From Actinomadura hallensis (GTDB lineage: Bacteria > Actinomycetota > Actinomycetes > Streptosporangiales > Streptosporangiaceae): a DNA stretch of 64,000 nucleotides. Shown here piece by piece: positions 46,493-57,284 of the stretch. A program made the position numbers and the translations under genes. The stretch is from assembly GCF_006716765.1 (NCBI RefSeq), contig NZ_VFPO01000001.1, positions 3,224,001 through 3,288,000 on the forward strand. Reading direction: 5' to 3'. The notes beneath the pieces were generated by a model. It was not told where the DNA came from. It did not search any database and saw nothing but the letters and a program-made list of their open reading frames with translations. Position 1 is the stretch's first letter, and the number at the start of each line of letters is the position of its first letter.

Positions 46493-46507
46493 TTGCGGAT
46501 ATCGCAA
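46493..46507. promoter_or_regulatory. Inverted repeat upstream of the methyltransferase gene
   Basis: TTGCG-GATAT-CGCAA lies in an AT-rich patch (46480-46510) between the hydrolase and methyltransferase genes, both minus strand. Likely promoter/operator region of the methyltransferase gene. Confidence 0.45.
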
Positions 46508-46572
46508 CAAGCGTGCCCGGTGACGGTGCCGCCCCGCCCCCTCCCGGCCGGGTCGTGGGTGCTGGCCTGCGG

Positions 46573-47304
46573 CTAGCGCAGGTGGCGGGAGAAGAATCCG
46601 GCCGCGTCCTCCCCTGCGGACGGCGGGACGCCGGTGTGCCCGCCCATGTTGGCCAGCAGTGTCTTCTCCTTGGAGCCGAAGGCGTCGAACAGGTCGAGGG
46701 CGGCCTGCCGGTCGTTGCCCTCGTCGTCCCACTGCAGCAGGACGTGCAGGGGGATGGTGACCTGCCGGGCCTCGTCGAACATGGCGCGGGGCACGAAGCT
46801 CCCGGCGAAGAGGCCGGCGGCCACGATGCGGGGTTCGGCCACCGCGAGCCGGATGCCGATGGAGATCAGTCCACCGGAGTATCCGACCGGGCCGCCGATC
46901 TCGGGCAGCGCGAGGAGGGCGTCGAGGGCGGCCCGCCATTCGGGGACCGCTCTGTCGACCAGCGGGAGGATCAGGGCGTCGATGATCTCGCCGGTGACCG
47001 GCTCGCCGGCCGCCATGGCCCGCTGCAGGTCGGCGCGTGCCCGCTCGGCGGCGGGCAGGCGGGGCCGATCGCCGCTTCCGGGGAGCTCGATGGCGGCCGC
47101 GGCGAAGCCCTCCGCCGCACAGCGCCGGGCCCGGGCCGCCAGCCGGGGGTACATCCTGTTCAGTCCGAGCGGCGGGTGGCCGAGCAGGACCAGCGGGACC
47201 GGTGCGGACGCGGAGGGCGTCCACAGGATGCCGGGGATCTCGCCTAGGGCGAATGCGCGTTCGAGGACCCCGTCGCCGAGGCGCTGCTCAGAAGTGAAGT
47301 GCAT
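46573..47304 (-). CDS. Dienelactone-hydrolase-like alpha/beta hydrolase
   Basis: The 243-residue protein has the DLH/serine hydrolase fold. VPLVLLGHPPLGLNRMYPRLAARARR contains the oxyanion region, GYSGGLISIGIRLAVAEPR is the GxSxG elbow, and PLHVLLQWDDEGNDRQAALDLFDAFGSKEK and NMGGHTGVP supply the late aspartate and histidine. Homologues are described as alpha/beta hydrolases of unknown substrate. No signal peptide. It is located 193 nt upstream of the methyltransferase gene on the same strand with an AT-rich patch between, so separate promoters are possible. Confidence 0.85.
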   Translation of the reverse strand: MHFTSEQRLGDGVLERAFALGEIPGILWTPSASAPVPLVLLGHPPLGLNRMYPRLAARARRCAAEGFAAAAIELPGSGDRPRLPAAERARADLQRAMAAGEPVTGEIIDALILPLVDRAVPEWRAALDALLALPEIGGPVGYSGGLISIGIRLAVAEPRIVAAGLFAGSFVPRAMFDEARQVTIPLHVLLQWDDEGNDRQAALDLFDAFGSKEKTLLANMGGHTGVPPSAGEDAAGFFSRHLR

Positions 47305-48206
47305 GGTCGTGCCTTTCGGGAGTGCTCCTGAGCGGCGCTCCCGGGACGACCTAACGCCCCACCGTGACCCCGGAGGGGAGCACCCATGTCGATGCTGCGT
47401 TCACGGGTACCACCTCCTCGTTCTCTGGCACGGCCTCCGGAAGGCTAACGGCGGCCGCCAGGGCCGGCCAACGGGTTTTCGGGCGGTCGGGCCTACCTGC
47501 CGGCCGCCGCCCTGCCGCCGACCATCGGCTCGGTCATCGCCCTGTCGCGGGCCGGGCTCGCCGCTGCCGCGGGGACGCCCCCGGTGCCGTACTCGGCGCA
47601 GTGGTCGGCGACGCCGGGCTGCGGCCGGCAGGTGGCCCCGCGCGCCCGGGCACGGCGGCGCCGCGGCGCGGCCACCCGGCGGGGACGGCGGCGTCCGGCG
47701 CCCCGCCGGCGAGGACGACCTGCGGCACACGGGCGCCGACGGCCGGCGGCGAGCCGCGGCGAGCGTCCTTGGCCCGCACGGTTGAGCGGTTCCGTGCGCT
47801 GTCCGGTGAGGCATCGCCGCACGAACGGCCCACGCGGCGCGGGCCACCGCCCCGCGGCTGCTCGCCGCCGGGCCCGAGAGCGGCGCGGCCCGGCGGCCCG
47901 CGCTGCGCGGTTCGGCGGCCGCGTCCGGGGGACTGCGGGCTTGACCGGTTCACAGGTGTTCCTCGGTCATCGGCGGCGGGGCCCCCGGCGTCCCCGTCGC
48001 CGTGCGCGCCCGCGCGTTGATGCCGCCGTGTACGTGGCGGGTTGATCGGTGCGGGCGAGGCCGCCGCCGGGCGCATCTGGGGCGCGGTCGGGTGTGGCCA
48101 TCTCCTTCGGGGTCGCCGGGCGTCCGGTCGGGTTCGGTCCGGCGGGACCGGGCGCGGGGTCTTGCGTCCGGGACGCGGGCGCGTTGTGCCCGCGTCCCGG
48201 ACGGGG
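47305..48206. other. 900-nt gene-poor region with duplicated MFS leader
   Basis: No intact gene is supported here. On the plus strand ~47485-47610 a short frame encodes AYLPAAALPPTIGSVIALSR with codon use typical of coding DNA, perhaps a remnant. Positions ~47949-48025 closely resemble the DNA just upstream of the MFS gene start (56159-56229), including a 33-nt block (47984-48016 versus 56189-56221) with a single mismatch. On the minus strand it leads to GTGAACCGGTC, mirroring the MFS start GTGAAGCGATC, but no MFS coding sequence follows. It reads as a decayed duplicate. Confidence 0.5.
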
Positions 48207-50600
<2,394 letters not shown>

Positions 50601-51712
50601 CTCGTCTCCATCGATGTGCGGCGGACGCCTCCCCGTCACAGGCGCCGCCTCGATCTAATCAGCAACTCAGAACAGCTCCGGTCCTCAAAGACCCGCCCCG
50701 GACGCCCCCCCCGGACGGGTGCGCGCGGGCGGGGTCCGGGGACCGCCCTGCGGCCGCGTGCGCGCTGGCCGGCGACCTGGCATTCGGTGCCCGCACCGGC
50801 CACGCCGCAGGACGGCGCGGGCGCCGGAATCCGGCGCGTCCGGCCGGCCGACGCCCGGCCGGCCGACGGGGCGGTGCAGGTCGACGCGCCGGAATCCGGT
50901 GCGTCCGGCGGCATCGGGACCCGATGCGCGGCGACCCGGCCGGGCCGTGGCCGCACCGAGACCCGGCCGCCGAGACACCGGTTCGACATCCCCCGCAGCG
51001 ATCAGACCGGCCCGAACACTCGGCGGCCTCGCTGAACGGCCGGCTCTACCCGCCCTCCGGCGCACTGGGACGCCGGTGGTCGGCGTCCAGGGATGCGAGG
51101 GCGTCCGCGTGCAGGCCCGGTGCCGCGCGGGGCTCGAAGGCATCGGACGGTCCGTCTCCTTGGGACTCAGGCGGCCAGCTGGGAGCGGACCTCCAGGCGG
51201 AGGCGAACCGCACAGCAGGGGCCTGCCCGACGCTGAAAGGCAGCCGCCGGGATGCCGCCCCGGCGGGTTTCGCCGTTGAGCCGGACGTGGGGGCATCCCG
51301 GGCGGGTCGGCGGTGACCGGCCGGGCCGCGCCTTGGTCAATGGTCCGCGGTGCGGAGGCGCCGGGCGGGGGAGCGGGACCGGATTCACCGGCCGGGCGGC
51401 GGGCGGTTCGGGCCTCGTGCCGGCGTGCGGCCGGGACGGTTGAGGTTCATGCGCGTAACGCTATGGGCGGGACGGCCGCCTGCGCTTCTCCGATCCTGAT
51501 CGGTCTCATCGGCCGCCGGGACGGCAGGACCGCAATCGCCGTCATCTGCTGCACGGAGCTTCTCGGGCCGCGCTGTGCCCGCCGTCTCGCCGACCGACCC
51601 GGCGTCCAAGGCGGTCTTTCCCGCGCCCTCGGCGCCCACCTCGGACAGCAGGCACCGGCCTGGCCTGAACCGCGAGGCCCAGCACCGGGACGGGGCGAAG
51701 GCCAGGGCGGGG
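50601..51712. other. 1.1-kb gene-poor region with a local direct repeat
   Basis: No intact gene is supported. A 24-nt direct repeat with one mismatch sits at 50821-50844 and 50886-50909 (core GGAATCCGG...GCGTCCGG). On the minus strand near 51620-51680 a short frame reads GRCLLSEVGAEGAGKTALDAG, resembling a P-loop, but it has no family context. A decayed gene is possible. AT content rises slightly near 50655 at the UvrA-like gene promoter side. Confidence 0.4.
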
Positions 51713-52282
51713 TCAGGTCGGGGGCCAGTTGGTGAGGGCGGTGTGGAGGGCGTCCAGGGTGCGTTCCCAGGAGGCGTCCACGTCGCGGGGGTGGTGCCCG
51801 AACGCTCCGGCGGTCTCCAGGCTCACGAAGCCGTGGAACACGGCGCCGAGCATCCGCACCGCGTCGGTCTGGTCGGGTTCGCCGAGCGCGTAGCCGCGCA
51901 GGATCGCCCGGGTCATCTCGGCGTGCCGGGGCCCGGCGCCGGCGGCCGCGGTCTCGGGGTCCAGTTTGAGGCGGGCGGCGGCGTAGCGGCCGGGATGCCG
52001 TTTGGCGTAGTCGCGGTAGGCGCCGGCGAAGGCCGTCAGGGCGTCCCTGCCCGCGCGGCCGGCGACCGCGGCGGCGACCTCGTCGGCCAGTTCGGCCAGG
52101 GCCAGCAGCGCCACCCGCGTCTTCAGGTCGCGGGCGCCCTTGATGTGGGAGTACAGGCTGGCCTCCCGGACGCCGAAGTGGCGCGCCAGCGCCGCGACGG
52201 TGACGTTGTCGAAGCCGGCCTCGTCGGCCAGGTCCGCCGCCGCCCGGACGAGGCGTTCGACGGTGACGCCCGCGCGTGCCAT
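51713..52282 (-). CDS. TetR-family regulator with WHG C-terminal domain
   Basis: Regulator of 189 residues. The HTH is VTVERLVRAAADLADEAGFDNVTVAALARHFGVREASLYSHIKGARDLKTRV, and the ligand domain contains RDYAKRHPGRYAA and MLGAVFHGFVSLETAGAFGHH, the WHG-type C-terminal signature. ATG 52282 begins the HTH; a GTG 6 nt earlier would add two residues. It is divergent from the FBP gene across a 72-nt AT-rich gap carrying nested inverted repeats, so it probably controls both. Confidence 0.92.
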   Translation of the reverse strand: MARAGVTVERLVRAAADLADEAGFDNVTVAALARHFGVREASLYSHIKGARDLKTRVALLALAELADEVAAAVAGRAGRDALTAFAGAYRDYAKRHPGRYAAARLKLDPETAAAGAGPRHAEMTRAILRGYALGEPDQTDAVRMLGAVFHGFVSLETAGAFGHHPRDVDASWERTLDALHTALTNWPPT

Positions 52283-52297
52283 GGACACCTTCCGATC

Positions 52298-52337
52298 TTC
52301 CTAAGGGGCTAATGCATTTGCCTAAGCATATTAGGAA
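52298..52337. promoter_or_regulatory. TetR operator between divergent TetR and FBP genes
   Basis: CCTAA-GCATA-TTAGG (52321-52335) is a compact palindrome; TTCCTAA (52298-52304) pairs with TTAGGAA (52331-52337) as a wider one. TAGCCT at 52341-52346 is the likely FBP -10 box, 8 nt before its ATG. Confidence 0.65.
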
Positions 52338-52354
52338 CACTAGCCTCGCCGGAC

Positions 52355-52852
52355 ATGAGACCCGTCACCGAACGTGACATCCGCGCGTCCTTCGTCAACT
52401 GCTCCAAGGGGGAGGCCCGCCGGCTGAACCTGCCCAAGGACTTCCCCGGCCTGCCCTGGGACGACCTGGACTTCCTGGGCTGGCGTGATCCGCGCGCCCC
52501 CGAGCGCGCCTACCTGGTCGCCGACCGCGGCGGCCGCCTGACGGGGGTCGCGCTGCGGGCCGCGGGCGGCGCGTCCCGCGGCTTCACCGCGCGCAGCATG
52601 TGCTCGCTGTGCCTGACCACCCGCACCAGCGGCGCGGTGACGCTGATGACGGCGCGCCGGACCGGTGAGGCGGGCCGCCGGGGCGACTCGGTCGGGCGGT
52701 ACATGTGCGGCGACCTGGACTGCTCGCTGTACGTGCGCGGCGTCAGGCAGACGGTCGGGGGCGGCGGCCCGGAGGAGTCGCTCACCCGGGAGGAGAAGAT
52801 CGCGCGCATCGCGGGCAACGTCGAGGAGTTCCTGGCCGGCGTCACCCGGTGA
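52355..52852 (+). CDS. FBP/FusB-type zinc-binding protein (EF-G binding family)
   Basis: The 165-residue protein has the FBP C-terminal treble-clef fold: RDIRASFVNCSKGEARRLNLPKDF, LDFLGWRDPRAPERAYLV, ARSMCSLCLTTRTSGAVTLMTARR and GRYMCGDLDCSLYVRG, giving a four-cysteine zinc site (CSLC and CGDLDC). Family members related to FusB bind elongation factor G and rescue translation from fusidic acid. Here the same role is inferred only by fold. Divergent from its probable TetR regulator, with an operator between. TAGCCT precedes ATG by 8 nt. Confidence 0.85.
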   Translation: MRPVTERDIRASFVNCSKGEARRLNLPKDFPGLPWDDLDFLGWRDPRAPERAYLVADRGGRLTGVALRAAGGASRGFTARSMCSLCLTTRTSGAVTLMTARRTGEAGRRGDSVGRYMCGDLDCSLYVRGVRQTVGGGGPEESLTREEKIARIAGNVEEFLAGVTR

Positions 52853-52867
52853 CCTCCGGCGGCGCCC

Positions 52868-52965
52868 CGCGGGCCCCGGTCACGCGGGCCCCGGTCGCGC
52901 GGTCTCCGGGTCGTGCGGTCTCCGGGTCGCGCGGTTCCCGGTTCGCGCGCCGCCGCGTCCTCGCT
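52868..52965. repeat. Imperfect 16-bp tandem repeats
   Basis: Four degenerate copies of a unit close to CGCGGTCTCCGGGT run through this spacer ahead of the MarR gene. No clear function. Confidence 0.45.
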
Positions 52966-52980
52966 GTTGATAATTTCAAC
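52966..52980. promoter_or_regulatory. MarR-type operator
   Basis: GTTGA-TAATT-TCAAC is a perfect inverted repeat of the size and TTGA/TCAA form bound by MarR proteins. It sits 26 nt before the MarR gene start, with a further GTTGA at 52981-52985. Autoregulation is likely. Confidence 0.7.
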
Positions 52981-53006
52981 GTTGAGATGATCAGGGAGGG
53001 GCGGCG

Positions 53007-53507
53007 ATGGCGGACGCGGTGGACGCGATCCTGGCGCAGTGGGCGCGCGAGCGCCCCGACGTGGACGCCTCCCCGATGGGCATCGTGGGCCGGATCTCGC
53101 GGGCGAACCAGCTGCTGCGCAAGGAGCTGAAGGTCTTCTTCGCCGAGCGGGGGCTGGAGACCTCCGAGTTCGACGTCCTGGCGACGCTGCGGCGGCACGG
53201 CGCCCCCTACGAGCTGACCGCGGGGGCGCTGCTGAAGGCGGCGATGGTCACCTCCGGGGCGATCACCAACCGGATCGACCGGCTGGAGGCCAAGGGCCTG
53301 GTCGAGCGGGTCCGCGACACCGGCGACCGGCGCTCGGTCCGGATCCGGCTGACCCCGCGGGGCCTGGCGCTGGTGGACGAGCTGGTGGCCCAGCACGTCG
53401 CCAACGAGGAGCGGCTGCTGGCCGCGCTGGACCCGGCCGCCCGCGAGCGGCTCGCCGACGGGCTGCGGGCGCTCCTGGAATCGCTGGGCGACACGTCCCT
53501 GGAATGA
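53007..53507 (+). CDS. MarR-family regulator
   Basis: Winged-helix protein of 166 residues. It has the dimerisation helix VGRISRANQLLRKELKVFFAERGLE, the HTH LLKAAMVTSGAITNRIDRLEAKGLVERV and the wing RDTGDRRSVRIRLTPRG. GGGAGGGG precedes ATG 53007. The operator-like palindrome overlaps its promoter. The NAD-dependent oxidoreductase gene follows 151 nt downstream on the same strand and is a candidate target. Confidence 0.93.
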   Translation: MADAVDAILAQWARERPDVDASPMGIVGRISRANQLLRKELKVFFAERGLETSEFDVLATLRRHGAPYELTAGALLKAAMVTSGAITNRIDRLEAKGLVERVRDTGDRRSVRIRLTPRGLALVDELVAQHVANEERLLAALDPAARERLADGLRALLESLGDTSLE

Positions 53508-53658
53508 CCCCGGCCACCTGAACGACCCGGGCCACCTGGCACGACCCGGGCCACCGCCCTGTTTTTCCCGGCGTTTGACCGTATCCGCGTCACAGACGGC
53601 CATGTCTCCCTCGTCCAAGGTCACAGACACAGGTCCCGGACCGGGGGAGATGATGAGC

Positions 53659-54591
53659 ATGCGGGTGTTCGTGGCGGGCGGTACCGGCGCGCTGGGGCGG
53701 CGGCTGGTGCCGCGGCTCGTGGAGCGGGGGCACGAGGTGACGGCGACGACCACCGGCGAGGCCAAGCTGGGCCTGGTGTCCGAGATGGGAGCCGAGGGCG
53801 TGGTGATGGACGGCCTGGACGCCGGGTCGGTCGCCGAGGCGGTGGACAGGGCGCGGCCCGAGGTGATCGTGCACCAGATGACGGCGATCTCCCCCGCGCA
53901 CGCCGGCAAGGCCGACATGAAGCACATGGACCGGTGGTTCGCCGGGACCAACCGGCTGCGCACCGAGGGCACCGACCACCTGCTGGCCGCCGCGCGGGCG
54001 ACCGGCGTGCGCGGTTTCGTCGCCCAGAGCTACGCCGCCTGGAACGGCCTGCGTACCGGCGGATGGGTCAAGACCGAGCAGGACCCGCTGGACCCCATGA
54101 CCGGCACGCCCGCGGAGCCGGGGATGGCGGCGCTCGCCCACGTCGAGGGCGCGGTCGTCCCGGCCGGCGGCGCGGTGCTGCGCTACGGCTGGTTCTACGG
54201 GCTGGGCGTCATGGACGACCTGGTCGAGCCGATCCGCAAGCGGCAGTTCCCCGTCGTCGGGGGCGGCGCGGGCCACTGCTCCTGGGTGCACCTGGACGAC
54301 GCGGCCGAGGCGACCGTGCTGGCCGTGGAGAAGGGCGCGACGGGGGTGTTCAACATCGTCGACGACGAGCCGGCCCCGGCCGCCCAGTGGCTGCCGTACC
54401 TGGCCCGGTGCGCGGGCGCCGGGAAGCCGCTGCGGGTCCCGGCGTGGCTGGCGCGCCCGCTGGCGGGGGAGGTGGCGGTGGCGATGATGACGCAGGGCCG
54501 CGGTTTCTCCAACGCCAAGGCCGGGCGGGAGCTGGGCTGGCGGCCGCGCCACCCGTCCTGGCGGCAGGGGTTCCGCGAGGAACTGGCCTGA
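53659..54591 (+). CDS. NAD-dependent epimerase/dehydratase-like oxidoreductase
   Basis: Extended-SDR protein of 310 residues. It has the Rossmann motif MRVFVAGGTGALGRRLV (TGxxGxxG variant GGTGALG), then VVMDGLDAGSVAEAV, VIVHQMTAI and FNIVDDEPAPAAQWLPYLA with the typical C-terminal SDR_a-like part. The YxxxK motif is not obvious (SYAAWNGL lacks the lysine), so catalysis could differ, as in NmrA-like or atypical SDRs. ATG 53659 lies 9 nt after GGGGGAG; ATG 53653 and 53650 are possible. It probably belongs to the MarR regulon. Confidence 0.85.
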   Translation: MRVFVAGGTGALGRRLVPRLVERGHEVTATTTGEAKLGLVSEMGAEGVVMDGLDAGSVAEAVDRARPEVIVHQMTAISPAHAGKADMKHMDRWFAGTNRLRTEGTDHLLAAARATGVRGFVAQSYAAWNGLRTGGWVKTEQDPLDPMTGTPAEPGMAALAHVEGAVVPAGGAVLRYGWFYGLGVMDDLVEPIRKRQFPVVGGGAGHCSWVHLDDAAEATVLAVEKGATGVFNIVDDEPAPAAQWLPYLARCAGAGKPLRVPAWLARPLAGEVAVAMMTQGRGFSNAKAGRELGWRPRHPSWRQGFREELA

Positions 54592-54640
54592 CCCGGGCCG
54601 AGAGGTCGGACCCCGCAGGGGAGGCCGCGGCGGGTGAGCT

Positions 54641-54682
54641 CGGTGATCTCGGCGACGAGGACCCCGTTGGGTTCGCCGCTGA
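54641..54682 (-). pseudogene. Fragment of a methyltransferase gene
   Basis: These 42 nt are identical to 46289-46330 inside the methyltransferase gene and encode SGEPNGVLVAEIT on the same strand. Sequence either side is unrelated to the gene. A remnant of a second copy that once lay beside the MFS gene is the best explanation. Confidence 0.75.
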
Positions 54683-54717
54683 CGCCGCCGGCGCGCGGTT
54701 CCGGGGCGGGGCCGCGG

Positions 54718-56163
54718 TCAGGTCGCCGACCGCACCGGGGACCGGTCCGCGGCGGAGGCGCGCCGCGGCCGCGGGCGGGCGCGGCCGGGGATGGCCAGGG
54801 TGACCGCGGCGGCCAGCAGCGCGACGCCGCAGCCGAACAGCATGGCGGCGCGGAACCCCGCCTCCGACGGCAGGACGCGCCCGCCCATGGTCGTGGTCAT
54901 CTCGGCCAGGATCACCCCGACGGCGGCGGCCGACACGGTCGTGCCGATCGAGCGCATCAGGGTGTTGAACCCGTTGGCCGACGCGGTCTCCGACGGCGGC
55001 ACCGCGCTCATGATCAGGGCGGGCATCGCGCCGTAGGCCAGGCCGACCCCGGCGTTGCAGACCAGCGCGACCGCCAGCAGCCCCCACGTCGACCCCATCA
55101 GCACCGTCGAGGACCCGTAGCCCAGCGCGATGACCAGGCTCCCCGCGCCCAGGGTGACCTTGGGCCCGGCGGCGGCCGACAGCTTGGCGCCCAGCGGCGA
55201 CACCGCCATCATCATCAGCCCCGCCGGCGCCATCCACAGCCCGGCCGCCAGCATCGACTGCCCCAGCCCGTACCCGGTGGACTCGGGCAGCTGCAGCAGC
55301 TGCATCACGATCAGCGCCTGCGCGTACATCGCGCAGCCGACCAGCACCGACGCCGCGTTGGTGAACAGCACCTGCCGCCGCGCGGTGACGCGCAGGTCGA
55401 CGAGGGGATGCGGGGTGCGCAGCTCCCACCACGCCCATGCCGGCAGCACCACCGCCGCCGCGGCGAGCAGCCCGAGGGTGGCGGCGCCGCCCCAGCCCCA
55501 GTCGGCGCCCTTGGAGAACCCCAGCAGCAGGCAGACCAGCCCCGCGCCGAGCCCGGCGGCGCCGGGCACGTCCAGGCGCCCCTCGGCCTGCGGGGGAGTG
55601 GGGGGGATCAGCCACCGGATCAGGACGCCGATCAGCGCGCTGAGCGCGGCCGAACCCCAGAACAGCACCCGCCAGCCGGCGTGCTCGGCGACCGCGGCGG
55701 CGATCGGCATGCCCAGCGCGCCGCCGATCCCGAGGGACGCGCTGATCAGCGCGATCGCCGAGCCGAGCCGCTCGGGCGGCAGCAGCTCGCGCAGGATGCT
55801 GATGCCCAGCGGGATGAGGCCCATCCCGACGCCCTGCAGCCCCCGCCCCACGATCATCGGGACGACCGAGGTGCTCAGCGCGCACACCACCGACCCGGCG
55901 GCCAGCGGCACCGCGCAGGCCAGCAGGACCGCCCGCTTGCCGTGCAGGTCCCCCAGGCGCCCGGTCACCGGGATCGACACCGCGCCCGCCAGCAGCGTCA
56001 CCGTGACCACCCAGGAGGCGTTGGACGCGCTGGTGCCGAGCATGCGCGGCATCTCGCCGACGAACGGCACCACCAGCGTCTGCATGAGCGCGGCGACGAT
56101 CCCGGCGGCCGCGAGGACGCCGACGACCGCGCCCGGGCGGACGGCGGGCTCGGATCGCTTCAC
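54718..56163 (-). CDS. MFS drug-efflux transporter (DHA2-like)
   Basis: Transporter of 481 residues with about 14 predicted helices. It has the N-terminal FVGEMPRMLGTSASNASWVVT, the motif A region GRLGDLHGKRAVLL and motif C-like GRGLQGVGMGLIPLG with LISASLGIGGALGMPIAAAVAE. The charged loop and length fit DHA2-type multidrug exporters. GTG 56163 follows GAGGGAG at good distance and starts KRSEPAVRPGAVV. Promoter region carries an inverted repeat at 56329-56346. The regulator is not adjacent. Substrate unknown. Confidence 0.9.
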   Translation of the reverse strand: MKRSEPAVRPGAVVGVLAAAGIVAALMQTLVVPFVGEMPRMLGTSASNASWVVTVTLLAGAVSIPVTGRLGDLHGKRAVLLACAVPLAAGSVVCALSTSVVPMIVGRGLQGVGMGLIPLGISILRELLPPERLGSAIALISASLGIGGALGMPIAAAVAEHAGWRVLFWGSAALSALIGVLIRWLIPPTPPQAEGRLDVPGAAGLGAGLVCLLLGFSKGADWGWGGAATLGLLAAAAVVLPAWAWWELRTPHPLVDLRVTARRQVLFTNAASVLVGCAMYAQALIVMQLLQLPESTGYGLGQSMLAAGLWMAPAGLMMMAVSPLGAKLSAAAGPKVTLGAGSLVIALGYGSSTVLMGSTWGLLAVALVCNAGVGLAYGAMPALIMSAVPPSETASANGFNTLMRSIGTTVSAAAVGVILAEMTTTMGGRVLPSEAGFRAAMLFGCGVALLAAAVTLAIPGRARPRPRRASAADRSPVRSAT

Positions 56164-56522
56164 AGGTCTCCCTCGGTCGTCTGCGGGTCCCGGCGTCCCC
56201 GTCGCCGTGCGAGCCCGCGCGGTGACGCCCCGCACAGCACCCTGGACGGCGCCCTGGACGGCGCGGACCCGGCGGGCCGGGCTCGGACGGCCGGCGCTGC
56301 GGACGCGGCCGCGGCGACGTGAACCTGTGCACCATACATATGATGCGGGCCGCGCACCAAGCAGGTATGACGCACATCTCACGGGGAGCCGCACCCCGTG
56401 CCGGACGTCCCGCCGGGGAGCGGGCGCGCCGCAGGGCACCGGAGTGAGACGGGTCTCGCCGCGCCCGCAATGTCACATCCCCGGCAATGTCACATCCGCC
56501 GCGGGACGCGGGTCGTATCGGC
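56164..56522. promoter_or_regulatory. Shared promoter region of MFS and hemerythrin genes
   Basis: This 359-nt divergent gap holds GCACCATA-CA-TATGATGC (56329-56346), an inverted repeat with one mismatch in an AT-rich patch, a probable operator. Near the hemerythrin gene two 14-nt direct repeats (GCAATGTCACATCC at 56466-56479 and 56483-56496, period 17) could be activator sites. Confidence 0.5.
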
Positions 56523-57230
56523 ATGGGAGCATTCGCGATCCGGCCTAGCGCCGCGACCCGCCGCACCGCCGGCCACGCCAATGGCCACCCGAAGGGCCGC
56601 GGCACCGGACACGGCACCGGACACGACGGCCGCGCGGCCTGCCGCGTCGTCGCGCTCACCGCCCACGTCGCGTTCCGCCGGGACCTGGACCGGCTCGAGG
56701 CGGCGGCGTCGTCCGGCAAGGGCGGGGCCGCGCACGTGCGCGCGGGCTGGGAGAACCTGAAACGGCAGATCCGGCTGCACCACGACCTGCAGGAACGCGT
56801 GCTGTGGCCGCGGGTGCGGCGGGCGGCCGACCGCGCCGACGTGCGGGCGGTCCTGGCGCGGACCCGCGCCGAGCACGCCCGGGTCGGCGAGGCGGTCGGG
56901 GAGGTCGACGCGGCGATGCGCGACGGCGCCGGGCTTCCCGGCGCGGTCCGGGACCTGCGGCGGGCCCTGGAGTCGCACCTGCGGCACGAGGAGATGACCG
57001 TGATCCCGCTGGCGGAGGCGGTCCTGGAGCCCGCCGACTGGCGGGACGCGGCGGCCGATGACGGCGGCCCCGGCGAGGCGGAGGCGGCGCTGTTCGTCCC
57101 GTGGGCGGTGGACGGGATCGCGCCGGTCGCGCGGAGCCGGTTCCTGACGGCGCTGCCCGGGCCGCTGCGCGAGCGCAACCGGATGGTCTGGGAGCCCCGC
57201 TACCGCAAGCTGCGCCTGTGGAGCATCTGA
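56523..57230 (+). CDS. Hemerythrin (HHE) domain protein
   Basis: The 235-residue protein has a His/Gly-rich disordered head (ANGHPKGRGTGHGTGHDG) and then a four-helix HHE domain: VALTAHVAFRRDLDRLEAAAS, RLHHDLQERVLWPRVR, EHARVGEAVGEVDAAM and LESHLRHEEMTVIPLAE, supplying His and Glu ligands for a di-iron site. The C-terminal ~70 residues include ALPGPLRERNRMVWEPRYRKLRL, a segment seen in actinobacterial hemerythrin proteins. Probably an oxygen, NO or iron sensor or store. The ATG at 56523 gives the His-rich head; homology begins at ~40. Confidence 0.85.
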   Translation: MGAFAIRPSAATRRTAGHANGHPKGRGTGHGTGHDGRAACRVVALTAHVAFRRDLDRLEAAASSGKGGAAHVRAGWENLKRQIRLHHDLQERVLWPRVRRAADRADVRAVLARTRAEHARVGEAVGEVDAAMRDGAGLPGAVRDLRRALESHLRHEEMTVIPLAEAVLEPADWRDAAADDGGPGEAEAALFVPWAVDGIAPVARSRFLTALPGPLRERNRMVWEPRYRKLRLWSI

Positions 57231-57284
57231 CCCGCCGGCCGCGCACGACCGGGCGGCGGGGGAGGAGCCGCCGGGCGCCCGGGG

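Noticed and set aside
47951..47968. Six-codon frame MTEEHL before the decayed MFS leader
   Set aside because: Too short and without support; the matching position upstream of the intact MFS gene has no equivalent start codon.
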